Below, one piece after another: positions 1 to 6,794 of a stretch of 42,453 nucleotides of DNA. Each line of letters starts with the position of its first letter. Position 1 is the stretch's first letter. Source of the stretch: Candidatus Coproplasma avistercoris (lineage in GTDB: Bacteria; Bacillota; Clostridia; Christensenellales; Borkfalkiaceae); NCBI GenBank assembly GCA_018711385.1, contig DVIK01000028.1:1-42453 (forward strand), given 5' to 3'. The notes below the pieces were generated by a model. That model was not told the origin of the DNA. It saw nothing but the letters and a program-made list of their open reading frames with translations, and did not search any database. Both the position numbers and the translations under genes were made by a program.

Positions 1-59
1 CAAACGCAAATTCCGCGGCCTTTTTTTATGTAATTTTTATATTTTGCGGCAAAACAGCC

Positions 60-69
60 GCATATATGC
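60..69. repeat. Intergenic palindrome GCATATATGC, copy 1
   Basis: Perfect 10-bp self-complementary site lying just beyond the 3' end of the small minus-strand gene. The same 10-mer recurs at 9361, 20412 and 24488, every time outside coding sequence. Function unknown. Confidence 0.6.
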
Positions 70-74
70 CGTGT

Positions 75-257
75 TTATCGTTCATTCAATGCCAACATGA
101 ACAGCTGTCCGTTTTTAAGATGCAGCATGGCGCGGTTTTCCGTTTGATTGGCAACCATGTCAAAATAGTCTTGTATTATCGGAAGAATTTCTTCCAAAAG
201 CTCCTTTGCTCTCGCCCTGTAATCAAATACGGGTTGCGTTTCAAAAAAATTGTCCAT
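75..257 (-). CDS. Small hypothetical protein (60 aa)
   Basis: No family is recognised. The start is supported by a strong AAGGAGA ribosome binding site about eight bases before the ATG on the minus strand, so this short frame is probably translated. The product is acidic in its first half, predicted mostly helical (a run like RARAKELLEEILPIIQDYF could form an amphipathic helix or coiled coil), and has no signal peptide or membrane segment. It is divergent from the HTH regulator remnant at 394, with a 136-bp shared upstream region containing an inverted repeat (CCGACA...TGTCGG, 331-354) that could be an operator. It may be a partner or target of that regulator; this is inference from position only. 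Confidence 0.6.
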   Translation of the reverse strand: MDNFFETQPVFDYRARAKELLEEILPIIQDYFDMVANQTENRAMLHLKNGQLFMLALNER

Positions 258-330
258 AAACGTGCGTTCTCCTTTGAATTATTAAAGCCGTGCGCATTGC
301 CTTTGTACACACAATTATATCTATTCTTTT

Positions 331-354
331 CCGACACGGCAAGAAATTTGTCGG
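331..354. promoter_or_regulatory. Inverted repeat, possible operator
   Basis: CCGACA and TGTCGG arms separated by 12 bp lie between the divergent small gene and the HTH regulator. XRE-family repressors often bind such sites near their own promoter. No binding evidence; arms are only six bases. Confidence 0.25.
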
Positions 355-393
355 GTTTCAGAAGAGAATAGATTGTGGAAAAAGGTCTGTTTT

Positions 394-833
394 ATGGTAA
401 ATTTGTCGAAAATCTCTGAAAACCTCAAAGAGCTTATGGCGGAACATGAAATAAGCCAGAAGGAGCTTGCGGAAAAGCGAATACGGGGCGCACAAAACTT
501 TCGGATATACTCGGCGGCAAGAATGCGCCGAGCTATAACACATTTGTCGCACTTGCCGAATACTTCAACTGTTCCGCGGATTTTTTGCTCGGGCTCGATG
601 ATTACCCGCATGAAGATGTCGCCTACGCGCCCGTCCGGCCCTTTTGCCGGTCGCTACGGCTCTTATTGGAGCAGAGTGGCACCACCGTATATGCATTTCA
701 GAAGGGCACAAAACTTTCATGGAGCGTAATTTACGGCTGGCTCAACGGCAAAACTCTGCCCTCGTGTTATAATCTTGCAAAGGTGGCGGCGTTTTTCGGC
801 TGTTCGGCGGACTGCCTGCTTGGCAGACGGTAA
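394..833 (+). pseudogene. XRE-type regulator with two HTH domains, frameshifted
   Basis: The reading frame begins at ATG 394, preceded by an AAAAAGG ribosome binding site, and encodes a typical XRE helix-turn-helix N-terminus (ISENLKELMAEHEISQKELAEK). At the A-run near 472-477 the frame is lost: one missing A (GAAAAG where GAAAAAG would fit) shifts it. In the other frame the protein continues as ANTGRTKLSDILGGKNAPSYNTFVALAEYF through to a TAA at 831-833. Restored, it would be about 146 aa with two HTH units; each ends in CSAD(F/C)LLG, suggesting an internal duplication. The coordinates span both frames. It could be a true pseudogene, a phase-variable homopolymer, or an assembly error in a 4-5 A tract. 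The neighbouring minus-strand small gene may have been regulated by it. Confidence 0.75.
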
Positions 834-840
834 CGCAGAG

Positions 841-914
841 GTTATGAGCTGCGCTCTGCGCAGCGCGATGGGTGATGATTGCGCTTTGCGCAAGTTATGA
901 GCTGCCTGCGGCAG
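841..914 (+). repeat. Three small hairpins with a direct repeat after the HTH gene
   Basis: Directly behind the regulator stop codon lie three compact stem-loops, each with a three-base loop: GCTGCGC/GCGCAGC (848-864), TTGCGC/GCGCAA (879-893) and CTGCC/GGCAG (902-914). The 12-mer GTTATGAGCTGC precedes or overlaps the first and third (841-852 and 894-905), 53 bp apart. None is followed by a convincing T-tract. The rest of the 834-1142 gap is the L10 promoter and leader. Confidence 0.55.
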
Positions 915-959
915 TGCTTACAGCCTCATAAAAATTTTTGCATAATTGCATAAAATCGG

Positions 960-988
960 TTGACAATTCCTTTCCCATGACATATAAT
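960..988 (+). promoter_or_regulatory. Sigma-A promoter for rplJL
   Basis: Consensus TTGACA (960-965), a 17-bp spacer and consensus TATAAT (983-988). Transcription would start near 995, just ahead of the L10 leader, so the leader is the first thing transcribed. Confidence 0.9.
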
Positions 989-1003
989 ATCAGCGCAAAA
1001 CAA

Positions 1004-1119
1004 GATATGCCGCAGACAGCAGGTGCGCTTGCGCTCAATATCCTGCCGAGGTGTTAAGGAATAAAGATCATAAAGCTGTTCTTACGTTGTCCTTATGCCG
1101 CGCGGCATAAGGGCTTTTT
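1004..1119 (+). ncRNA. Ribosomal protein L10 leader with attenuator
   Basis: The transcript between the promoter and rplJ carries the conserved L10-leader segments (GCCGCAGACAGCAGGTG and CCTGCCGAGGTGTTAAGGA), which in Firmicutes fold into the mRNA site bound by the L10(L12) complex. It ends in an intrinsic terminator (1091-1119), consistent with attenuation: bound L10 would favour termination before rplJ. This matches the known family (Rfam L10_leader); the exact fold was not computed. Confidence 0.85.
1091..1119 (+). terminator. Attenuator of the L10 leader
   Basis: Perfect 9-bp stem CCTTATGCC/GGCATAAGG with a GCGC loop, followed by GGGC-TTTTT. It sits between the leader and the rplJ ribosome binding site, so it acts before the genes. 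Confidence 0.85.
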
Positions 1120-1142
1120 AATTCTTAAAGGAGGTACACGGT

Positions 1143-1664
1143 TTGTCAGCTAATTTCGAAGCCAAGAAGGCCGTTGTCGAGGAGATCGTCTCCAAGATCA
1201 AGGCGGCAAAGTCGGTGGTGTTCGTAGATTACAACAAGCTCACCGTTGCAGAAGTTTCCGAACTCAGGAACAAGTGCAGGGAAGCGGGCTGCGAATATAA
1301 GGTCTACAAGAACACGCTGGTAAGAAAGGCGTTCAACGATCTCGGTTTCAATCAGTTCGACGAAGCCCTCAACGGCCCCACGGCTGTGGCGTTCAGCGCG
1401 GATGAAGTAACCGCCGCCAAGCTCATGACCAAGGCCGCAAAGGACTACGACGGCAAGATCGTTCTCAAATGCGCGTTTTCCGACAATGCTTACGTTGACA
1501 AGAAGGGTGTGGAAGCACTTGCAACTATGCCCTCGAAGGAAGAGCTCGTCGCAAAGATGCTCGGCTCTATGCAGGCGCCCCTTTCCAACTTTGCAGGCGT
1601 TCTGGGCAATCTCGTCTCCGGGATCGTCCGCGTGCTTGCCAGGGTGGCGGAGAGCAAGGCGTAA
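1143..1664 (+). CDS. rplJ: Ribosomal protein L10
   Basis: L10 (uL10) anchors the L7/L12 dimers to 23S rRNA and forms the base of the ribosomal stalk. The 173-aa product has the family N-terminus (KAAVVEEIVSKIKAAKSVVFVDY-type start), the NTL(V/L)RKA segment and the C-terminal helix that recruits L7/L12. The start is a TTG at 1143, chosen because an AAAGGAGG site ends eight bases upstream and no ATG fits; the ORF track agrees. It is the first gene after the L10 leader and is followed by rplL after 114 bp. Expression is likely autoregulated through the leader attenuator. Confidence 0.97.
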   Translation: MSANFEAKKAVVEEIVSKIKAAKSVVFVDYNKLTVAEVSELRNKCREAGCEYKVYKNTLVRKAFNDLGFNQFDEALNGPTAVAFSADEVTAAKLMTKAAKDYDGKIVLKCAFSDNAYVDKKGVEALATMPSKEELVAKMLGSMQAPLSNFAGVLGNLVSGIVRVLARVAESKA

Positions 1665-1778
1665 ACTTACCGCTTAAAGCGGCAGAACACGGCATTTCCC
1701 GCGCCGCATAAGGCGGGTAAGCGCTGCCCGCGCTCAAGGGGCACAAATAACATCAAAAAAAATCGGAGGAACTTAAAA

Positions 1779-2156
1779 ATGGCAGATATCAATAAGTTTA
1801 TCGAAGAAATCGGCAACATGACCGTTATAGAGCTCAACGAGCTCGTAAAGGCACTCGAAGAGAAGTTCGGCGTATCCGCAGCCGCTCCCGTAGCAGTTGC
1901 AGCCGCTCCCGCAGCAGGCGCGGCAGCCGCTCCCGCAGCTGAGGAGAAGACCGAGTTCAACGTAGTTCTCAAGGACGTAGGCGCCAAGAAGATCGACGTT
2001 ATCAAGGTCGTACGCGGCTTCACCGGCCTCGGCCTTGTAGAGGCAAAGGCAGCCGTAGAAAAGGGCGGCGTGCTCAAAGAGAACGTTGCCAAGGAAGAGG
2101 CTGAAAAGATCGTTGCGGAGCTCAAGGCGGCAGGCGCAACGGCAGCCATGGAATAA
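1779..2156 (+). CDS. rplL: Ribosomal protein L7/L12
   Basis: L7/L12 (bL12) forms the mobile stalk that recruits GTPase translation factors. The 125-aa protein has the N-terminal dimerisation domain, an Ala/Pro-rich hinge ([20 protein letters not shown]) and the conserved C-terminal domain with KTEFNVVL...[10 protein letters not shown]...[18 protein letters not shown] site lies before ATG 1779. It shares the rplJ transcript and ends in a strong terminator. Unlike most bacteria, rpoB does not follow. Confidence 0.98.
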   Translation: MADINKFIEEIGNMTVIELNELVKALEEKFGVSAAAPVAVAAAPAAGAAAAPAAEEKTEFNVVLKDVGAKKIDVIKVVRGFTGLGLVEAKAAVEKGGVLKENVAKEEAEKIVAELKAAGATAAME

Positions 2157-2174
2157 TTTAAGAATTAAAAGCCG

Positions 2175-2207
2175 AAGCCGCGGGCAGTCATTCTGCCCGC
2201 GGCTTTT
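2175..2207 (+). terminator. Terminator after rplL
   Basis: AAGCCGCGGGCAG pairs perfectly with CTGCCCGCGGCTT around a TCATT loop and runs into TTTTT. It closes the rplJL operon. Confidence 0.9.
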
Positions 2208-2302
2208 TGCGCGGCTTTACCGCAATGCCGCGCGCCGGCGGCCCTGCCTGCGCTATTTTAGGTGGCAAAGCGGTGAAATTTGTCCGCCGCGGCGCAAATT
2301 GC

Positions 2303-2331
2303 TTGACTGTCCGCGCAAAATTAAGTAAAAT
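2303..2331 (+). promoter_or_regulatory. Promoter for the cyclophilin-like lipoprotein
   Basis: TTGACT (2303-2308), 17-bp spacer, TAAAAT (2326-2331), about 60 bp before the ATG at 2393. Confidence 0.7.
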
Positions 2332-2392
2332 GGGATAGTATCAGCAAAAATATAAATATTGCGGAAGATCTGTTCTTCCCGAGGCGGCAGAT

Positions 2393-3349
2393 ATGTCATT
2401 CAGAAAGATAAAATATGCTGCGGCGGGCGTGGCCGTCGCTGCGGTAGTGGGCGTAACGGCAGCGCTTTCGGGCTGCACCATCGAAACGGGCAGGCCCCGC
2501 GCAAGGATCACCGTCGAGTTCAACGGGACGGAGTACGTCACCGATTTCGAACTCTACAGGGACATGTATCCCCAGACGGTGCGTCACTTCATAGAACTTG
2601 CCGATGAAGGCTTCTACGACGATACCGTTATCCACGACTATACCTCCAACGATATATACGGCGGCGGGTATAAGTATGATCAGGAGAAGTACGAGGAGAG
2701 CATTGGCGGCGGTTCGCCCGAAGATTACCTCGACGACTCCGAGATCTACCTCGAAGACGACTACTATGCGCTCGCCACACGCGAAGACAGCCCCATCACG
2801 CCTTCGGTGTTCGACGACGCGGGCTATACCTACGATGACGAGGGCAACATGCTTCCCGAAGAGGGCGACGCCCTTCCCACGCTGTACGGCGAATTTTCCG
2901 AAAACGGCCATACCGTGGAAAACGGCCAGCGCGGGGCGGAATACGGCTCGCTCAAGATGTATTACAGCGAAAAGGTCATCTCCGATACCGCCGGCGCGCA
3001 GGTGCTCGTGAGGACGGGCAGCGGCGAAACGCTGCTGCGCGAGTATCAGTATAACAGTGCCACCAGCCTGTTCGCCATTCAGACGAGCGCTTCCACCGCG
3101 CTCGACGCCGACGAATATGCCACGTTCGGCTACCTTCTGAACGACGATGCCGAGGCCGTGCTCGACAGCCTGATGGACGCCATCGACGACTACATCGACG
3201 AGGAGTACAACTCGTCGAGAGACTTCACCGTAAACGCGGGCACCGAGATCGACAGGTTCGAACAGGTCGCCGAACAGGCCACCGCCGCAGATTTCGATCT
3301 TCCCAAACTCGCCATAATAATAAGGTCTGTAGAGATCACGAGATACTGA
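2393..3349 (+). CDS. Cyclophilin-like lipoprotein, probably not an active isomerase
   Basis: A 318-aa exported lipoprotein: a charged N-terminus, a hydrophobic stretch and the lipobox LSGC near residue 28. The mature part follows the cyclophilin peptidyl-prolyl isomerase fold in order: VEFNGTEYVTDFELYRDMYPQTVRHFIELADEGFYDDTVIH, then GEFSENG, then LFAI...LDADEYATFGYLL...VLDSL, matching FFI...LDGxYAxFGxV...VVD of the family. However, the FHRV segment with the catalytic Arg reads IHDY, and the MIQGGD loop reads DIYGGG, and the insert between is very acidic. It may be a surface foldase relative that has lost catalysis and binds peptides or metal instead. It has its own promoter and terminator. 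The fold call is fairly sure, the activity call is inference. Confidence 0.72.
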   Translation: MSFRKIKYAAAGVAVAAVVGVTAALSGCTIETGRPRARITVEFNGTEYVTDFELYRDMYPQTVRHFIELADEGFYDDTVIHDYTSNDIYGGGYKYDQEKYEESIGGGSPEDYLDDSEIYLEDDYYALATREDSPITPSVFDDAGYTYDDEGNMLPEEGDALPTLYGEFSENGHTVENGQRGAEYGSLKMYYSEKVISDTAGAQVLVRTGSGETLLREYQYNSATSLFAIQTSASTALDADEYATFGYLLNDDAEAVLDSLMDAIDDYIDEEYNSSRDFTVNAGTEIDRFEQVAEQATAADFDLPKLAIIIRSVEITRY

Positions 3350-3363
3350 TCCCCGAATCCGAG

Positions 3364-3388
3364 GGGCGGCGCAACGCGCCGCCCTTTT
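3364..3388 (+). terminator. Terminator after the cyclophilin-like gene
   Basis: GGGCGGCGC/GCGCCGCCC stem with an AAC loop, then TTTT. It separates this gene from the convergent minus-strand gene that ends at 3412. Confidence 0.85.
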
Positions 3389-3411
3389 CTGTTGCAAAAA
3401 TTGTCCGCGTG

Positions 3412-4296
3412 CTATTCCGCCGGGAATATGTTCGAAACAAGTCCGTCTTCGAGCTCTGCGCGGAACCACTTTATATCGTACAGCCCCTCTTCAAGGCGGT
3501 ATACAAGCCCCGCGGCGGCGTCACCGTATTTTTGCCGCGCGCTCTCCGTGGGCGGCACCACCGCGCAGAAGTCGCCCAGGTATCCTTTAAGTTCGCCCGC
3601 GCGGCCTTTAAGGCTTTTGCACAGGCAGTCCGAGCAGTCGGCGCCGTGCAGCACGCGCTCGAACAGCGCTATGTGCCTCACTGCAGGCAAGGCTGCGCGC
3701 CGCGCCGCAACGCTGCGCTCTTGCGGGTGCAGTATATCGAAGGTAAGCACGCTGTCCTCGCAGTCGCGCAGGCATACCGTCACCTTTCCGCCGGCTTCGT
3801 CAAATCCGTCGGCCGCGCCCTCGTAAAGCAGTTCCGTCCCTCGCGCAATTGCCAGCGTGCCCTCGCCGCGCAGCAGAAGCAGCTGTTCGCCGCGCAGCGT
3901 CAGTTCATGCATATCCGCGCCCGTATAGCTGTTTTTCAGCCTTATCAGCGCACAGTCGGGGCCGTCGCACGCAAGGTATGTTCCGCCGAATCGCAGCAGC
4001 GAATACAGCGTTCCGCCCGCCCTCAGCTGCGCCTCCACGCCCTGCCCGGCGCACTTTTTGCGCGGCCTCAGCAGCAGGAACCGCTCTTCGCCCGCCCGGG
4101 CGGCGCAGACGTCTTCGTGCGGAGCGCCGAAGAATGCGTCGTCGATGTAAAAATGCACCGCCTCGCCCGAAAAGGGCAACCACTCCGCAAAGGCGGATCC
4201 GAATTCGGCAAATCGCGGGTAACCGTCGGTGATCCCCGCATATTCCCCGTCCAATTTCAGCCAGGCCCTGCCTTCTGAAAAGAAATATATCCTCAT
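3412..4296 (-). CDS. Hypothetical protein (294 aa)
   Basis: Not recognised. The start is supported by a GGAGGG site six bases upstream of the ATG on the minus strand. There is no signal peptide or membrane helix, so it should be cytoplasmic. The composition alternates beta-like strands (IYFFSEGRAWLKLDGEYAGIT; ERFLLLRP; GTLYSLLRFGGTYLAC) in the first two thirds, suggesting an all-beta domain, followed by a helical C-terminal third with a CSDCLCKSLK cysteine cluster that could bind a metal. It is divergent from the RsfA-like regulator gene at 4403, which might control it. Function unknown. Confidence 0.75.
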   Translation of the reverse strand: MRIYFFSEGRAWLKLDGEYAGITDGYPRFAEFGSAFAEWLPFSGEAVHFYIDDAFFGAPHEDVCAARAGEERFLLLRPRKKCAGQGVEAQLRAGGTLYSLLRFGGTYLACDGPDCALIRLKNSYTGADMHELTLRGEQLLLLRGEGTLAIARGTELLYEGAADGFDEAGGKVTVCLRDCEDSVLTFDILHPQERSVAARRAALPAVRHIALFERVLHGADCSDCLCKSLKGRAGELKGYLGDFCAVVPPTESARQKYGDAAAGLVYRLEEGLYDIKWFRAELEDGLVSNIFPAE

Positions 4297-4402
4297 TGTT
4301 CCCTCCGTAAATTTTGCCTTTTTTATATTTTAACGTATCGCCGGCGCAATATATGTCAATATAAAGTAGGCAAGCAAGTGAAAAACAGGAGGTAACTTTG
4401 CC

Positions 4403-4987
4403 ATGAACAAGATAAACGGCTATACCGAGGACGAGGCGCGCTCCTTCGTACAGTACATCTATGCGGGCAGGCGCGCGGGGTCGACCCTCACTTCGCTGTT
4501 CGAAGGCTATGCAAGGCAGTCGGGCAGGGCAAAGGGCAGCGTGCGCAACTACTACTATGCGCTGCTGCGCAGCACGGGAGACGAAAAAGTGCGCGCGCTG
4601 TTGCGGGGCACGGGGCTCAAGGCAGAGCCCATCCACGCCTTCTCCGACGAGGAGACCGACAGGCTGCTGCGCGCCATACTCACCGAAAAGAGCAAGGGCA
4701 TATCGGTGCGCCGCGCCGTGCTCAACCTCGCAGGCGGTGACGACAGGCTGATGCTGCGCTATCAGAACAAGTATCGCAACGTGCTCGCAAAGCAGCCGGA
4801 GCGCATCGAAAAGCTCATGGAGGAGTGCGGCGGGGCAAAGCGCCGGGTCGAGCGCGCCATCGACGGGCTGTACGACAGGTTAGCCCTCTCGTTGCGGCGT
4901 GAAAACGCCAGGCTGCGCGCCAAAGTGAAAAAACTTTGCGAGGAAAATTCCCGCCTGAAAGAGCAGATGAAAAATTTACATTCATAA
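4403..4987 (+). CDS. Putative RsfA-like (Myb/SANT-type) DNA-binding regulator
   Basis: A 194-aa soluble protein with an AGGAGG site before ATG 4403. The N-terminal 55 residues (TLTSLFEGYARQSGRAKGSVRNYYYALLR) resemble the Myb/SANT-like helix-turn-helix of the Firmicutes RsfA family, where large repetitive steps of 'all cells act the same way' segment into recognition helix GSVRNYYY. The C-terminal 30 residues (RRENARLRAKVKKLCEENSRLKEQMKNL) form a clear leucine-zipper-like coiled coil, suggesting dimerisation. RsfA in Bacillus is a prespore regulator; whether this protein is sporulation-related is inference, although a spoVM candidate lies in the same window. It is divergent from the unknown gene 3412-4296. 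A generic coiled-coil regulator is the alternative. Confidence 0.5.
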   Translation: MNKINGYTEDEARSFVQYIYAGRRAGSTLTSLFEGYARQSGRAKGSVRNYYYALLRSTGDEKVRALLRGTGLKAEPIHAFSDEETDRLLRAILTEKSKGISVRRAVLNLAGGDDRLMLRYQNKYRNVLAKQPERIEKLMEECGGAKRRVERAIDGLYDRLALSLRRENARLRAKVKKLCEENSRLKEQMKNLHS

Positions 4988-5082
4988 TTTTCCGCGCATG
5001 CCGCATACTGCTTACAAAGGCGGCGGTAACGGCTTAAACGGGCCGCGGCCCTTGCCGCGCCGCGCTTTTAAGGAGCGTTTTT

Positions 5083-5283
5083 GTGAAAGAATTTGTAATG
5101 GGCATAGCACTGGGCATGGCGGGCGGCGCGCTCGTCGTTGCCAACAGCTGTAAGCTGAGGAAGATGATCAGAAAGAACCAGGAAGAGATAATGCAGAAGG
5201 CCGAAAGTTACATCGACCGGCAGCTGGAAAAGGCTTCCTGCAAGGCATCGGACGGCGCGTCTGCCGCCGAAGGCTTACAGTAA
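5083..5283 (+). CDS. Small single-pass membrane protein (YtxH-like)
   Basis: A 66-aa protein with one N-terminal hydrophobic segment (VMGIALGMAGGALVVA) followed by a basic stretch (KLRKMIRK) and a helical tail, an arrangement like YtxH/DUF-type envelope proteins. The GTG start at 5083 has AAGGAG seven bases upstream. It is followed by a strong terminator, so it is probably transcribed alone or with the upstream regulator. In many Clostridia ireB precedes ruvX; this protein is not IreB. Function unknown. Confidence 0.65.
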   Translation: MKEFVMGIALGMAGGALVVANSCKLRKMIRKNQEEIMQKAESYIDRQLEKASCKASDGASAAEGLQ

Positions 5284-5284
5284 A

Positions 5285-5320
5285 ACTCTCTCCCTGCCGC
5301 ACCGCGGCGGGGAGTTTTTA
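5285..5320 (+). terminator. Terminator before ruvX
   Basis: CTCCCTGCCGC pairs with GCGGCGGGGAG around ACC, with A-rich left and TTTTT right flanks. Confidence 0.9.
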
Positions 5321-5338
5321 TAAATTTTCCGTCTGCGC

Positions 5339-5367
5339 TTGTAAAATGCGCCTGCGCATGATATAAT
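5339..5367 (+). promoter_or_regulatory. Promoter for ruvX-DUF1292
   Basis: TTGTAA (5339-5344), 17-bp spacer, TATAAT (5362-5367). The ORF-track start codon at 5366 lies inside this -10 box, so translation must begin further downstream at GTG 5393. Confidence 0.8.
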
Positions 5368-5392
5368 GTATGTGCCGCAGCAAGGAGGCAAC

Positions 5393-5824
5393 GTGGAGAG
5401 ATACATAGCATTCGACATAGGCGACAGACGCATAGGCGTCGCCGTTTCAGATCCGTTCAACAGCTACGCGCTGCCCTCTTCAACGTACGTGCGCACGGGG
5501 TTTGAAAAGGATATCGCCGCGCTCGTCGCGCTGATAAGGGAAAAGGGAGCAACAAAGGCGGTGTGCGGGCTGCCCGTCAATGCCGACGGCACCCCCTCGG
5601 AGCAGACGGAAAAGACCGAACGGTTCATTCGTGCGCTGGAGGAGGCTTCGGGCATGCAGGTGATACGCGCCGACGAGCGCTATACCTCGCTTGCCGCGCA
5701 CGAACAGCTGCACGAGAGCGGACGGCGCGCGAAGGAGCACAAAAAGTATGTCGACGCCCTCGCCGCGGCGAGCATCTTAGACGGCTATCTTTCAAAAATA
5801 AACAGCAAAGGAGCAAATTCATGA
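5393..5824 (+). CDS. ruvX: RuvX/YqgF family putative Holliday junction resolvase, pre-16S nuclease
   Basis: RNase H-fold nuclease of the YqgF family, essential in many bacteria and implicated in 16S rRNA 5'-end maturation; the resolvase name is historical. The 143-aa product shows the family motifs in order: AFDIGDRRIGVAVSDP near the N-terminus, GLPVNADGTPSEQ, DERYTSLAAHE and a C-terminal KYVDALAAASILDGYL, supplying the acidic active site. GTG 5393 is chosen over the track's ATG because AAGGAGG ends four bases before it and the ATG is inside the promoter. Its stop overlaps the next start (ATGA), indicating translational coupling with the DUF1292 gene. Confidence 0.93.
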   Translation: MERYIAFDIGDRRIGVAVSDPFNSYALPSSTYVRTGFEKDIAALVALIREKGATKAVCGLPVNADGTPSEQTEKTERFIRALEEASGMQVIRADERYTSLAAHEQLHESGRRAKEHKKYVDALAAASILDGYLSKINSKGANS

Positions 5825-6129
5825 ACAGCGAAAAGCAACCCGAAAACGAGGAGCTCACCCCCGAGGAGGAGCTTGAAGACGGAATAATAGAACTTGTCGA
5901 CGAGGACGAAAACGTCGTAAAGTTCAGGCTGCTCGGCGTAACCGAATACAAGGGCGCAAAGTACACCCTGCTGCTGCCCGCCGAGCCCAACGACGACGTG
6001 GAGGAGGACGAGGTGGTCATCTTCACGCTCAACGAAGAAGAGCAGACGCTCGACCCCATCGAGGACGAGCAGCTCTTGCAGGAAGTGTTCGACTTCTACC
6101 TTTCGGAACAGGACGAAGAGGAGAACTGA
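5821..6129 (+). CDS. DUF1292 (YrzB-type) protein
   Basis: A 102-aa very acidic cytoplasmic protein of the DUF1292 family that usually accompanies ruvX in Firmicutes. The core is EDENVVKFRLLGVTEYKGAKYTLLLPAE...EDEVVIFTLNEEE...IEDEQLLQEVFDFYL, typical of the family. The start ATG 5821 overlaps the ruvX stop; the longer frame in the ORF track is an extension through ruvX. Biochemical function is unknown. Confidence 0.9.
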   Translation: MNSEKQPENEELTPEEELEDGIIELVDEDENVVKFRLLGVTEYKGAKYTLLLPAEPNDDVEEDEVVIFTLNEEEQTLDPIEDEQLLQEVFDFYLSEQDEEEN

Positions 6130-6138
6130 GCCGCCGGT

Positions 6139-6660
6139 ATGAAGAGGTTTGTTTCGGTCATATGTGCCGCTCTTTCTGCGGCGGCGTGTCTGCTTCCGCT
6201 CTCCGCATGCGGCTCAAACGGCGATCTTGCCATGTTGTTCGGGTATGCCATGGGCAGCTCGATGGACCGGATAATAGCCGGTGAGGCGGCGGACACGGGC
6301 GAAGATAACGAAGAAGTGCCCGCCGAACCCTTCGCCGATATCGCCGGCGATTATATCCTCGACTACGTCACGCAGGGAGACGTAACTGTGTATGGCGACG
6401 AACCGGTCGGCGACTATTCCGCTGCCGCCGAAATATTCACGCTGAGCATCGACGAGGACGGGTATATCGACATATGGGTGCCGTGGCACGATTTTCGCAT
6501 TTTAAGGCATCTTTGGGGGGATGCCGTGCGCTCCGGCGACAGCTTTACCTTTACATGCGAAGAGGTGACTTTAAGCGGCTCGGTGAGCGGCAACACGGTA
6601 ACTTTCAGCGGCGATTTGAACGGGAAATATACCGTTTTGCAGTTTACTATGGCAGATTGA
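6139..6660 (+). CDS. Lipoprotein with one lipocalin-like beta domain
   Basis: 173-aa exported lipoprotein: signal MKRFVSVICAALSAAACLLP and lipobox LSAC near residue 24. After a linker rich in acidic residues comes one beta-rich domain beginning AGDYILDYV and containing EIFTLSIDEDG, FTCEEVTLSGSVSGNTVTFSG and a final YTVLQFTM strand. This pattern (G-Y-x-L ... EExFTLxLxxDG ... GTW ... L) is shared with the next two genes, so the three are a local family. The start is ten bases after the DUF1292 stop, but a clear close ribosome binding site is missing; the preceding GAGGAGA is about 17 bases away. Ligand unknown. Confidence 0.75.
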   Translation: MKRFVSVICAALSAAACLLPLSACGSNGDLAMLFGYAMGSSMDRIIAGEAADTGEDNEEVPAEPFADIAGDYILDYVTQGDVTVYGDEPVGDYSAAAEIFTLSIDEDGYIDIWVPWHDFRILRHLWGDAVRSGDSFTFTCEEVTLSGSVSGNTVTFSGDLNGKYTVLQFTMAD

Positions 6661-6664
6661 ACAA

Positions 6665-6696
6665 GCGGCGCGCCCTTTTCGGCGCGCCGCTCTTTT
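6665..6696 (+). terminator. Terminator after first lipoprotein
   Basis: GCGGCGCGCC/GGCGCGCCGC stem, CTTTTC loop, then TCTTTT. Confidence 0.85.
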
Positions 6697-6726
6697 GCAC
6701 GAGGCGGATTATTTTTATGCATAGTG

Positions 6727-6755
6727 TTGACAAATATACAAATCTGTTGTATCAT
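6727..6755 (+). promoter_or_regulatory. Promoter for second lipoprotein
   Basis: TTGACA (6727-6732), 17-bp spacer, TATCAT (6750-6755), 40 bp before ATG 6795, in an AT-rich stretch. Confidence 0.75.
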
Positions 6756-6794
6756 TATAACACAATATGAAAATTTTCAACATGGAGGGAAATT

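Noticed and set aside
2396-3469. 357-aa minus-strand ORF opposite the cyclophilin-like gene
   Set aside because: Shadow of high-GC coding on the plus strand; no ribosome binding site and a low-complexity composition. The plus gene has a promoter, signal peptide and terminator.
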